Source: Allomyces arbusculus (Eukaryota; Blastocladiomycota; Blastocladiomycetes; Blastocladiales; Blastocladiaceae). From it: a stretch of 64,000 bases of DNA. The DNA lies in assembly GCA_027604705.1 (NCBI GenBank), contig JADHYV010000014.1:310001-374000 (forward strand), given 5' to 3'. Positions 10,494-21,024 of this stretch are shown one piece after another; positions within the stretch are counted from its first letter, which is position 1; each line of letters opens with the position of its first letter. Position numbers and translations under genes: made by a program. A model generated the notes under the pieces. It did no database searches, was not told where the DNA came from, and saw only the letters and a program-made list of their open reading frames with translations.

Positions 10494-10905
10494 GCTTGCA
10501 GCGAGCCGTGTCGTTGAATGCAGCCAGTTGCGTTGAGCGCGTCGCAGCAGGGTGACGGGTTGGCCGTGTCGCGGGCCAGCGAGCGCGCCGCGTCGTGCGG
10601 TTGACCGGGCCGCGAGGTGGAGCACGGCCATGCGCACGACGTTTGCCCACATCGGAGCTGTCGCGGTGGGCACGGGGGAGCGGCCGATCGCATCGCGCGT
10701 CGTCTGCTTCCGCCTTCGCCTTTTGACTGACCTCGGCCGTTGCCGCTGGGACAGCTCTGGCTGGCAGGCGAGGTGGCTGCCGTCCACCGTCGCTGGCAGG
10801 GATGCTGCTCACGCTGCTCTTGACAGGCCCCAGCAATTTCCTCACCACCAGCAACGCGCACGCACATCCTACTACCCGCACTGTCCTCTGCACATCGCCG
10901 CAACC
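10494..10905. other. Divergent promoter region, glyoxalase II / low-complexity protein
   Basis: About 410 bases between opposing start codons. Pyrimidine-rich toward the plus-strand start. I see no clear TATA box. Confidence 0.4.
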
Positions 10906-12132
10906 ATGAAGTCGTCGCGCGGCAAGTCGTCGGCGCCCGTGCGCCACCACGGCGCCTTTTGGGACCGCGGCCCGACCTCTCCGACCTTGGCCGCCAAGTT
11001 ACGCGTGCACGTCCTGCGCACCAAGCTCGACCAGCTCGTCGCGCGCGAGTACGACGCCAAGCTCGCGCGCAAGCGGCACCGCAAGGCCGCCATGCGCGCG
11101 CGCTTTTCCACGACCGACCTCGCCGGCCCGCCCATTATGCTGGCGCCGCGCAAGTATCCTACCGCCCCACCACCGCCGGTGTCGCCCGACAACGATGCCG
11201 ACATGGACGAGCGCGAGGACGGAGAAGTGTTTGACGATGACAACGACGACGACACGACGGACCGGTCCCCCGTTGATGCCCTGCGCGACCGGATTCGCGC
11301 GCTCGATGCGACGCTAGCTCGCTTACAGCACCTGGAAATGCTGGCCATTTCGCACATGGTCGCACAGGCGCAGGCCGAGCCGAGACCCCCCGTCCCACCG
11401 CCGGAACCCGCCCACGAACTGGCACCATCGCGACCGCACTCGGAGCACGTTGCAATTCCGCTCCCGCCAGTTCCACTGGCACCACCCGCACGCGCCGCTG
11501 CCGCGGCTGCACCCGCCAGAAAACCGCTCTCCCTGCCGCCGCCCCCGTCACGCCGCCCGGACCGTGTGCCGCGATCACGACTGCCGTCGTCGTCGTCAAC
11601 GACGTCGATTACGGCACTTCCGCCAAGCACGAGTTCCGCAGGCGAGGCGAGATCGTCCCCTGCACCGCTCACGACCTCGCCCGGTCCGTTGTTGGACTCC
11701 CACCTTCCGCTCCCCGCGTGATCCTCATCCCTGTCCCTGCCGACCTTAGCCCCTTCCCCGCACTCGGAACCCACACTCGAGCGCGTCCTGTTCGGCGGCT
11801 CGGCAACGCCGCGCGACTCGCCATCCGCGCCCGCACCTGTACAATCAGGACCACCGGCTCGACCCGCGCCGCTGCGTCGCGACCCGTCGTCCTCGAGCTT
11901 GCCGCTCCCCGCGCGGCCGCCGGCAATGGCGCGCGATAGGGACAGGGACCGCGACAGGGACAGGCCGTTACCGCGCGCGCCGCATGCGGGACGGCGCGGC
12001 CCGAATGCGGCACCCGGGGCGGCGGCTGCGGCTGCTGCCGCGTGGGGACATTTGTTCCCGGGCGCTGCAACCGGTGGGGGCGGTGAACGGCGTGGAGGGG
12101 CGTCGGCGCGGCGCACGGATGGTGGTGCGTGA
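10906..12132 (+). CDS. Low-complexity protein with two predicted coiled coils, unknown function
   Basis: Two exons, 10906-11683 and 11750-12132, separated by a 66-base intron (GTCCGT donor, CTTAG acceptor) that removes an in-frame stop; the joined frame gives 386 residues. Near the N-terminus a basic helical stretch is visible (LRVHVLRTKLDQLVAREYD, then AKLARKRHRKAAMRARF), followed by an acidic patch (EDGEVFDDDNDDDTTD) and a second helix (ALRDRIRALDATLARLQHLE). The remainder is Pro/Ser/Ala-rich and includes an alternating RD run and an alanine run. The layout suggests a nuclear scaffold or regulatory protein, but nothing identifies a family. If the intron is not used, the protein would be 271 residues ending at 11721. 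A long open frame antisense to it is a composition artefact. Confidence 0.5.
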
Positions 12133-13243
12133 TGGAATATCAATGGTTTTCCTTTTTTTTTGTTTTTTTTTGTTTTGGAAAACGAACCGTTTTTGTCTTT
12201 GTTGCGGGCATCGGGCGACTGGCGGCTACGAAGTGTGGTCGAGAGCACGGGCAGGGCAGCGCGCTCGTTCCTCAGGCGACTTTTGATTGATAGTCCAAGA
12301 ACATGTGCTGGATGCGATTCAAGGAATTTGACCAAGGTCCAGCTCCGGCTCCTTTTGGAACTTGTGAATGAAAGGAAGCCATTTCGGAGACCGGTCATCG
12401 ACAAACCCATTCTTTTGAAACGGAGCCCTAGTGGAGACCGTATCCAGCGCCGAACAAGATGTTGACCGATGTTGCTGCCGACGTTTTGTTTGCCGTAAAT
12501 TGCGCGCCGAGGTTACTGACTACATGCATGAGCGCCCTCAGCGCAGATCAGAACGTTCCCGCGCAGCCAGCATCACTCTTTCGGCGCAACAGCTCGACAT
12601 GTGTGCGAGAAACGCGATGCTGTCGCTCTGGACCGACCCAGCGGTCCCAGCAACTTTGCAGGGCGAGGAACACGCCTTGACAACAATGATAACGGACATC
12701 CATTTTTCGCTCCCCTGGTTCAATCATGTAATGTCTCCCACCCCAATTGCACCACATCTATCTGTATAATTCAGAGCCGTCATTTGCGTGTCGGCCGGGG
12801 AATCGGACCACGCTGACCATAACGGGTCAGGGCGAGGGAGAGCTGCAGTGGTTCTTAAATAAAGACCTGTAGTCCTGTCCACGCGCCAGTGCCGGGAACA
12901 CCTGTGGACCTGTTGATGTCCTCGAGGCACTGACCGACCATTTTTGTATTTCCCAATTGGCACTGCACTGCGCGCGGTTGATGGGGACGCGTGCACAGCC
13001 GGCTTTTCACAAGCAAGTATAAGCGAGATGCTATTCACATTGGTCTGCAAAAACTGGGTTTAATTTAGTGCGTCGCTGTTGCTCTTAGTGATAGTCGATC
13101 CGCTGTGGGCTCGAAACCGCCACTTCCACTCTTGTGGTCCAGTCAGCCGTGTCGGTGCCAATCCCTGCTGAGCATCTACAAATAAAGCCAACAGCAGCAC
13201 CATCCAATGCCATGAAATGAGCAAAAAGGAAAACGACCCCATT
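12133..13243. other. Convergent intergenic region
   Basis: Lies between the stops of the plus-strand gene at 12132 and the minus-strand ubiquitin protease at 13244. It begins with a T-rich tract (12148-12178) and is AT-richer than the coding DNA. Short open stretches exist, but none has recognisable content. Confidence 0.35.
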
Positions 13244-15708
13244 TTATTCACTCTCCTCGCCCATCTCGCCAAACACACCTCTACTGCTACTGTCCGCCTC
13301 GGCCGGCACCAATGGCTCCGTTTCTTGTTCGGGCGAATCCACCTCCATCGCGTCCTCCCCCTCCTCTACCCCCTCCTCCTCGTCCTCATCCTCATCCTCA
13401 TCTACCCGCTCATAAAACACCATCGCCGCATCCGCGCCACACGCAAGCACCTCGCGCCTCGGCACGACCGCGACACTCTCATCCGACACCCTCAACCAGA
13501 ACGGCGACACTTCCCCCGGCGTCTTCGTCGGCGCACGGCGATAGGCCACATAGTGCCCCGAATCGTGCCGGCCATAGTGCACGACCACCGCCTGCAGGAG
13601 GTACCGCACCTGCGGCGCCACCGGCGCGGATCGTCGCGGTGCGGGCACGGTCGGCGCGAGAACCGGCGACGGCGACTCACTGCCACCGTGCATCGACCGC
13701 GGCGGGGTCGGGAGCGCGTGGCCCGGTCTTCCCAAGGGTGCGCGGACGAGGGGCGCAAGCATCGGGCCGTACACGACGCGCGCGATGGGCCGGGCGACGG
13801 GGCGCGGAACTCGGGACGGTACTCCCATCCCAGGCGTGGCAGCTGCAGCAGCCGCATCCAACCCAGCACTCAGCGGCCGTAACGGGTGCGTGTCCAAATC
13901 CCCCGCGGTACACGCCTTCCCCAAATTCAACACCTCCACCAACTGCACGCGCGCCGGGTTCTTGATCACGCGGTACCCCACGACGGCCGACCGGTTCAGG
14001 TGCAGCGCGAGCACGCGCGGCGCACGCGCGACCATCATTTGTTTCGTGTGCGGCGTCTCGGCGCGCGCGCCCTTGACCGCATCGAGGGCCTCGGCGGGCC
14101 ACGCAAAGGTATTTTCCTCATCGTGCATTTGCAGGGCGCGCGTAATGCATTCGAGCGCAGCTTGTATGCGGGATGCGGTTGCGGCACGGTCGGCGTGTGC
14201 GGCTTGCGCGGCGGCAAGACGGTGTGCACGACGGGTCGTGTGAGGGGCGTCGTCGGTCGGTGGTGCAGCGGCGATTGCGGGGGGTGGGGAAGGGGAGCGC
14301 GCCGGTGGGCTCGGCGACCGCGGTGCCGGTTTGCGCTGCTTTTGCTTGTGCGACGGGCGGCGCTTGCGCGGGCCCGCCGTGGTCGCGGGATTCGGTTTCC
14401 TCCCCGCCGTTGCTGACGGACCAGGATTCCGACCCGGCGGTGACGCCTGCTGCAATTTCCGCACCGTCTCCGCCGCGCTCGTGACATGTGCCTGCGCCGC
14501 GGCCAACTGTCGCGCAAGCCCCGCGGCAGCCGCGCGCAACGTGCACCGGCGGCAGCACGCGTCGGCAATCGTTTCAATCGCAGTGTACATGGCGAGCGCC
14601 TCGTCGAGCGAGACCCCCGATGCCGCAGACCACCCGGACGGAACAGGCAGCGCGAGTGACAGGTTATTGAACGGGAAATGGCGAATCGGCGGCGAGTATC
14701 CGCACACGGTGCACGCGAGCCGGCTGGCGAGAATGCCCGTGCAGGGGTTCGCGACGGGTGCATTCAGTGCGGCCACGGCGGCGGACGCGAGCTGGGCCGC
14801 GCGCGACCGCGGGTGGGCGGCGCTCCATGCGTCCCCGTTGTCGTCCTCGTCGTCCTCGTCAAGCGCGTCGCCTAGCGACGGGACGAGCTGCAGCCGTTTG
14901 CCGGCGGCTTCGTGCTCGTCGGCGACGGCACTGATCAGCACCTGGAAGAGCTCCTGCGCGTCCTGCTGGTCCATGTTGAGCAGGCCGCGCTTGGTGCGGT
15001 TCAAAGCGCGCATCAGCGGCATAGGGGCCATGGACGTGCGGGAAGTGCGTGGGGCGCGCAGGTCTGCGAGCGTTGAGCGCAGCGCGAGGGTCACGGCGTG
15101 CCGAGCGGCGACGCCAGGCGGGATCTCGGTGCGTGGGCCGTCAGTAAGGGCCTCGTCGCGGAGAATTGCGGCGGTGCGGGTGTCGAGGTAGACGCGCAAC
15201 GCATCGAGCGTGGCGAGGCTCTGAGGAGGGGAAGCTGGAAGCGTGAGCTTGAGCCAAGTTGACCTGACGGGCGCGGTAGCGCCAGGAACCACCGCACCTG
15301 GACGACCGAGTTGAAGAAGCACGTATTGCCCATATTTACGAGGCCGCACGCGAGAGGCGGAGTTAGCGCGTGTGTCGGGATCGTCGCGACCGTACTTGGT
15401 GCGCGCCGTTGCGGCTGTGGTGCTTGTTCGAGCTCCCGCTCCGTCTCGTCCCCCTCCGCGTCGTCGACTGGGTCAGCTTCAGCTGATGCCGACGTTGACG
15501 ACACATGGTCCTTGCGGTGGTGCTTGCTCGGTTTGGCGCGCGCCTTTCGCCTGGACTTGCCAGCGGGCAGCGGCGCGTCGTCGTCGGCCTTGCGCTTGCG
15601 CGAGGCCAGGTACTGGCTGACGTGAACGAGAACAAATAGGCTGCCGACGGCGGCCATGCCGTAGGAGAATAGGTCGAGCGGCAGGGACGGTGGAGGGATC
15701 GTGGCCAT
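13244..15708 (-). CDS. Membrane-anchored ubiquitin-specific protease (Ubp1/USP30-like)
   Basis: Two exons (15708-15298 and 15220-13244) give 795 residues. A hydrophobic segment at about residues 13-34 (SYGMAAVGSLFVLVHV) followed by basic residues is a signal-anchor, as in yeast Ubp1 and human USP30. The Cys box GLVNMGNTCFFNSVVQ ends exon 1, with the catalytic Cys at about 130. Next come the NMDQQDAQELFQVLI box, a zinc-finger half (CTVCGYSPPIRHFPF, with CCRRC later), ALHLNRS, and the His box HYGRHDSGHYVAYRR with SDESVAVV after it. The catalytic core is interrupted by a large Pro/Lys/Arg-rich insert between the zinc-finger region and the His box. The tail is acidic. It removes ubiquitin from substrates at an organelle membrane (ER or mitochondrial outer membrane; inference). 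It shares a 594-base divergent promoter region with the ciliary gene at 16303. Confidence 0.9.
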
Positions 15709-16302
15709 GGTGAATGGAGGCGGTTGGGTACTTGATCTTGCGGGTTGGCGGCAATTGCAGAGCGGCGCGGCGTAGCGCCGAGTCGAGAGGACGGGATGCG
15801 GCCAGAGCGGGTGCGGTTGGAGGGGTCGAGCGCGTCGGATCAGTGGTTGAAACTGTCCGCTGGAGTACTTGAGCGTGGAGACGGAGGAGCGGTCGTGGTT
15901 GGTTGGTGTGCTTGTCGCAGTTTGGTCAGTCGGGCCGTTGCAACGTGGCGAACCGCAAAATCACGGCCGATGATGGTCAGATACGCAACGATCAGGCGTA
16001 TTTTCGGCCTTCATAAGACAACGTGACCGCGATTTAACCTTTGATCACCACCACCTTGCTTCGCTTGCCCGTGTCCACGCGGCCGACGCCCACGACGTCG
16101 CGCACGCCCGCCTTCCCTCCGCAACGTGCTCGAAGCCTCTCTCAACACGGCCCAGTGCTTGCAAACCGCCCGTCACCCAGCTGCCGACTTGCGCCATTGC
16201 ACCTCGCCGCCTGGCAACGGCGCGACGACGACGAACCGACCCTTGTTTAACCAACAAATTGCAGCTTTCAGCGCTACCATCAGAACGACGTGAATTCCCA
16301 CC
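15709..16302. other. Divergent promoter region, ubiquitin protease / CIMIP1-like gene
   Basis: 594 bases between opposing start codons. I see no separate gene and no firm TATA box. Confidence 0.4.
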
Positions 16303-17035
16303 ATGGCGGCCGCCGAGTCCAAGCGCGCGCAGAAGATCCACAACCAAGTCCACAATGACGCCATTTGGTGCGGACCACTTGACCGTCAGCCGGCTCAAAG
16401 ACGCGGCTAACCAGCCGCGCCCTCGACAGGCGCCAAATGATCACCAATGAGTACGCGTGCGCCGCCAACTGGCCCAAGAACTGGGCGTTTATGAAGGACT
16501 CGCCGGTACTTTTCCCGACCCCACCATTCGCGTTCCCCCTTGTGCGCGAATCCTAATGCCAGCGCGCTCCCTCACGCAGTACCCGCACGGCACCTCTTCC
16601 TCCGCGCCCTCCAAACCGCCCTCAGCCGACGGTCCCGGCCTCAAGCTCCCCGACCTCAACTCCTCGTCCACCTCGTCCCGCCGCCCGACGGGCCTCGGGT
16701 CAGCCTCGCTCTATCCGGTGCGCACGCACATTGGCGCCGCCGACGGGGCCGCGGGGGACATTGTCACCTACAACGTCAAGCACCTGGTCCGTCGTGTCCT
16801 GCCCGAGGCCAAGTACTCGTTCCCGGCCACGTCCGCCACCGTCTACGGGTGGAACTGGCACGTGAATGCCACGCCCGTCGACGGGACCGCCATGGCCCCG
16901 CTTGATCGGCCGGCGGATGGGAATGAAAAAGTGCCGCGCCGAGCACCGCCGGTGCTGGACCGGTTTGCAAGGGTCGCCCCTGGTCGCGTGGATACGTTGA
17001 AGTGGTGGGGTGGCGCGCGCGAGAGTCTGCCGTGA
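16303..17035 (+). CDS. CIMIP1/C20orf85-like ciliary microtubule inner protein
   Basis: Three exons (16303-16367, 16430-16505, 16580-17035) give 198 residues. Around the first two junctions the protein reads NDAIWRQMITNEYACAANW then PKNWAFMKDSP. This matches the C20orf85 (LLC1) signature of D/N-x-I-W, then NWPxNWGF, at the same spacing. The C-terminal half has VYGWNWH and ends with RVDTLKWWGGARESLP. In animals this family lies inside the doublet microtubules of motile cilia, bound to tubulin. Here it would be an axonemal protein of the zoospore flagellum. Introns are 62 and 74 bases with branch-like GCTAACC. The middle is Ser/Pro-rich. The family is recognised from short motifs only, but tryptophan placement and exon continuity are persuasive. 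Confidence 0.72.
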
Positions 17036-17580
17036 GGTGCGCGGGAGGAGGGAGATGCAAAACTGGACGGTGGATAGAACAGTAGGCGAGGATACTGTGG
17101 GAGAGATGGGGGTGGAGATAGAAGATCGCAGATTTGTTGTCTCATCGTGCTTGAGAATGACGGCCGGGCAAGGCAAGGAAAGTGGTGGAGAGGGTGGCTT
17201 AGATGGTGGACATGCCGGGGATGTTCTGTCTTGAGTTTGGAAACGCACCGCCGTCACGCACGGCCAACAAGAGAAATTGGATCAGCGATAAGTTACGTAC
17301 GGCCAGCAAGAGAACAGAACAGCGAAAAGTCTCCACCGTTCTCCACGTTCTCCACCTCACGAACGTGAGCAAAAAACAAAGACAAAAAACTTTAGACCGC
17401 AGGCGCCGCGCACATACGCCCACAGCGTTGATAACCGAAACCAGAAGCCGGTGTGATCCGCGGAATCAGCTCCTAGTGTTTGTGAACAGTCGATTCAGGT
17501 GCCAGATCAAGTCAACGATGCTCACGAGGAAACCAAAATCGAATTCACACCCATTATACAAGCACGTCCCCACACCGCGC
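17036..17580. other. Convergent intergenic region
   Basis: Between the stop of the CIMIP1-like gene and the stop of the minus-strand EFG1. No gene is visible; it holds both 3' UTRs. Confidence 0.4.
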
Positions 17581-18564
17581 TCACTCGGACATGTCGTCGT
17601 CCGAGTCGGACTCGTCCGACGACGGCGCGTCGGAACTGGACACCGATGATACTGCCGCCGCGGCGTCCTTCCCCCGCGCAGCCGGCCGTGTCGCCTTCTT
17701 CTCTTCCTCCTCGCTGTCGCTCTTGTCGTCGTCGCTCGCGTCGTCGGCCATGAAAAAGTCGTCGTTGATCGGCTTAGCTTCCGACTCGATTGTCTCATCA
17801 ACCCCCTTGTTCTTCTTCATCTCCACCTTCACACCGCGCAACATATTCCCGAGCGCCTTGTGCCGCACCTCCTCCTCGGTCAACCCCTTGCGCTTGGTCT
17901 TCTTCTTCTCACGCGGCCCGTCCTCGTCCAACCCAAGGCATCGCGCGACCGTCGCCTCCCTATCAATCGCACCCGACTCGACCAACGACCTGATCTGGTC
18001 CCGAATCTCGTCCCTCGCCATTTCCGCCTCCTTGTCCTCGGGCGTCTTGTACAGCGCATAGTACTTGGTCGCCGGCGGGAAGTGCATCACGTAGCACACG
18101 TCGAGCATCGCGTCGTCCAACTTTGTTTGCAGATCCTCATCCTCGCCGGCCGTCTCCAATTTCCGCTGCAATTTGCGCACCGTGCGCGTCGCCTTGACCC
18201 GCTCGACAAACTTGACCGCGCGGTACATGGCCTCGAATTTCTCGACCTTGGCCGCGTCGCGTTGCAGGGTCTGCGTGCGCTCGAGCTGGAATTTCAGCGC
18301 CGCGAGCTTGCGCTCCATGTCCGACCGCGCCTGCGCGTTCAGCGTGTCGCGTTTCTTGTTGAGGAGGCGCTCGAGACCGCGGATTTCGGAACGCAGTTGG
18401 GTCACGGACTTGCGCATCGACGTGCCGGCCTTGATCTTGGTGGCAGCAGAGTGGCGTTTGGGTTTCGACGACGGGCGCGACGGCGCATCGTCGGTGGTGG
18501 CCGACTTGCCGGCAGAACCGCCGCGGGACCTGCTCTTGTTGTTGTTGAAGTGTTTTGGTGGCAT
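17581..18564 (-). CDS. EFG1: rRNA-processing protein Efg1
   Basis: Single exon, 327 residues from the Met at 18564 (MPPKHFNNNKSRSRGG). The open frame reaches 44 codons further upstream without family content. The core has the Efg1 pattern: QLRSEIRGLERLLNKKRDTL, then MERKLAALKFQLE, a long helical part with KFVERVKATRTVRKLQRKLE, and DVCYVMHFPPATKYYALY, matching the conserved YxxYFPxxxKYxxLY segment of Efg1. A Lys-rich linker and an acidic Ser/Asp/Glu-rich tail follow. Efg1 is a nucleolar component of the early small-subunit pre-ribosome in yeast, needed for 18S rRNA processing. It is transcribed in the same direction as the Bsd2-like gene upstream, with 488 bases between them. Confidence 0.85.
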   Translation of the reverse strand: MPPKHFNNNKSRSRGGSAGKSATTDDAPSRPSSKPKRHSAATKIKAGTSMRKSVTQLRSEIRGLERLLNKKRDTLNAQARSDMERKLAALKFQLERTQTLQRDAAKVEKFEAMYRAVKFVERVKATRTVRKLQRKLETAGEDEDLQTKLDDAMLDVCYVMHFPPATKYYALYKTPEDKEAEMARDEIRDQIRSLVESGAIDREATVARCLGLDEDGPREKKKTKRKGLTEEEVRHKALGNMLRGVKVEMKKNKGVDETIESEAKPINDDFFMADDASDDDKSDSEEEEKKATRPAARGKDAAAAVSSVSSSDAPSSDESDSDDDMSE

Positions 18565-19052
18565 GGTTTCGGTGCTGAATTCGTGGTCAACGGTGCGGAA
18601 TTCGTCGGTTGTCGTGCAGCTGGACGGGGTTGGCGAGCCGGAGCATCTGTGCGGAGAAGTGTGCAGAACGGTGTCGATGCGGTCAGCCGCCATCACGTGT
18701 ACCGTTGCCAGGCCCCTTCCCGGCGTCCCGCTGTCCTGCCTTCATCGTCGCGCACAAAGACACCGTCAACCAGAATCAAATCTACAACGCCGCAAATCCC
18801 GAATGTATACAACAGCGTTCACCGCGCGCGCGCCGCTAGACCATGCCGGTCCGTCATTTGGACCCCACAGGCCCACCGGCCCGGCACGGCACACGCACGC
18901 GCGCGCGCAAACGTTTGGCGCGACAAGATCAACAACGAACAACGAACAACCGCAATCAAAACTGAGGGGTGGGCGGTGGTGCACCAGCGAACCCAGAAGC
19001 AGCCCCGCTGCCCCCGGGCCTGTGTGCGTCTTTAGGAAGGTACTCGCCGGAA
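18565..19052. other. Upstream region of EFG1
   Basis: Contains the EFG1 promoter and the 3' UTR of the Bsd2/Ndfip gene; both genes are on the minus strand. A short alternating CG run is at about 18896-18910. No gene is seen. Confidence 0.35.
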
Positions 19053-20385
19053 CTACACGATCAGCGCCTCGGGCGCGGCCATGACGACGGCCTGCAGCCG
19101 CTTGACGCGGAAGAATTCAATGGCCGACCGGATCAGGAGGTACCATCCGCAAACGAGTCTGGAATGGGCAGGTGGGACGCGTCAGTCGCGGTCATGGCGA
19201 GAAGGAAGGAAAGGGAGGATGCGTACAGGAGGTACGAGACCCACTCGGTGCGGATCAGGATGCCCTCGGCCTCGTCGGGCGTCGTGTCTGGTGGCAAGGA
19301 CGAGGCGAAGTCGGCTACGTTTGCGAGAACCAAGGTCAGTCTCGGCTCGTGCCCGTGGGGAATAAAGCGCGGGACCGTACCGTCACCGAGCGGGTTCCCC
19401 GAATCTTCAATGTCCATGACTCTTGTGCGCAGGAGAATGCCGTACTGGAGAAGCGTGACACCAAACCTAGTCGAAAACAAAAGAGGGGAGCAATGAGCGG
19501 CGCGTTCGCACGAACGCGATTTGGAGGACACAAAACGAGCGTACCCGGCCTTGGCCCCCATGCGGCCGGCATGCGACGTTGCGAGCAAGTAGGCCATCAG
19601 GAACCCAGCAAACTGGAACGACATGGAAACTATACGCCACCAGTACCACCAGGTGACTCCGTCAGTGTATCAGCCCTCCTCCATCCCCCACGCGACGCGC
19701 GCCCGGTCAATGTCCACGTACTAAACATGGCCAAGAAAAACGTCATCGGCGAGCCCACAGGTAACCCTTCGACCAACAGCTCGCCATCGTCCAATTGGGT
19801 TGTGAAAATCGTATTGTCAAAGTACGCGGGCGTCGGGTCGGTCACGGCCGTCTCGTAACTCGGCGGCAAGTCGGCAGGCGGCGCCGTCGGCGAGTCGGAA
19901 CGCGCCGTGGGCGCGACCTCGGGTTTCGCTGACAGGTGCGAGAAGACGCCATCCGACTTGGCCGAGATGGTGCGCCGTGGCGGGGAGGGGGGCGCCGAAC
20001 TGTCGGGACTGGTCACGGGCATCAGGGTCGCAATGGGCGCGTCGTCATCATCGTCGTCCTCGGCGTGGTTGAGGGCTGCGGGGGATGCCGCAGCGGGGGC
20101 CGTGTCCGAGGCGGGCATGAGCGGCGCGGAAACGTCAGCGTCGGCGTCGTCGTGGTGACTGGCAGTCGCGGCCGACGACGGCTCGGCGGCGCGCGGGACG
20201 GCCGCGGCGGCGGGCGTGTCGTCGTCGAGGTGCGCGTCCACGTCGGCGTCGTGCAGCGGGACCTATCGGTGGCCGGCCGGTTGGGACGGGATGAGTGACT
20301 GGCTGGTGGAACGCAATTTCGAGCCGGGCGCGCGCGGCGCGTGCGGATGGCGCACCTGCTGGTACTTGTTGTTGGTGTTGGCCAT
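19053..20385 (-). CDS. Bsd2/Ndfip-family membrane adaptor for Nedd4/Rsp5 ubiquitin ligases
   Basis: Six exons join in frame to 311 residues; the first is only 30 bases (MANTNNKYQQ, 20385-20356), followed by 20262-19722, 19629-19545, 19466-19381, 19314-19227 and 19158-19053. The N-terminal half is disordered and acidic (EDDDDDD) and carries the ligase-binding PPxY motif in ADLPPSYETAV. Then comes the family core DDGELLVEGLPVGSP, a first membrane segment with ISMSFQFAGFLMAYLLATSHAG, a second after KAGFGVTLLQYGILL, and a third ending IRSAIEFFRVKRLQ. These adaptors recruit Rsp5 to sort membrane proteins, notably metal transporters, from Golgi or endosomes to the vacuole. All splice phases are consistent. 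Assignment is very secure. Confidence 0.92.
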
Positions 20386-21024
20386 GGTGGTAATGGTGGT
20401 TGTGCAGCTGTCTGGGCGCGAAGGCATGGATTGGGCTCAGGCAAACGCGCGACGGGCTGCGATGGGCGCTGGCGGCCGTGTAATGGGCGGTACGGCGGCA
20501 GCGACCACGGCGGCGGCGCGAATGCGGGCGGTTGGAGCGGACGGCACGGGTTGGCCGGTGGAGAGAGAAAGTCGCCGACAAGACGACGACGGCGGTGCAG
20601 TGCCAAGCGGCCGAGGCAAGGAACAAGCCGACGCGCAGCACGGAGCAGCTCGCGCTGACCAACGGGCTGCAAGAAGGGCACGTGCTGACTCGCTCTGCTT
20701 CTGCCGCCTTGCTTGGCGCGCCATGATCTGACGTGGACGACCGCCGTGGCCCTTGACGCTGGCGTGCTTTCTCGTCCTCGCGGCTCTCGCCGATTCTCAT
20801 CCTCGAACGCTGAAGCGATGGAGGACGAATCGCTAAAAAATATATCATCGCGAGCAATGCAGTCGAGGCAGCCAACGGTGGCCGCGAAAAAAAGCTGAGG
20901 CCAACACGACGAAGCCAGGGCAACGGACGTGACAAGCCAAACGCAAATTGAAAACGGCTCTGCACCCCCTTGCAACGACACCAAGCAACACCAACCGACT
21001 CGGCAGGACCTGCGCGCGCAATCC
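20386..21024. other. Upstream region of the Bsd2-like gene
   Basis: 639 bases between two minus-strand genes. Overlapping open stretches are GC-driven and share no domain. It should hold the Bsd2-like promoter and the iPGM 3' UTR. Confidence 0.35.

Noticed and set aside
10872-12410. A 512-codon open frame on the minus strand opposite the low-complexity gene
   Set aside because: It mirrors GC-biased codons of the plus-strand gene, is Gly/Ser/Arg-rich throughout and has no domain.
13060-13242. A possible 60-residue secreted peptide with a signal-like N-terminus
   Set aside because: It lies in the expected 3' UTR of the ubiquitin protease on the same strand, and nothing but a chance hydrophobic run supports it.
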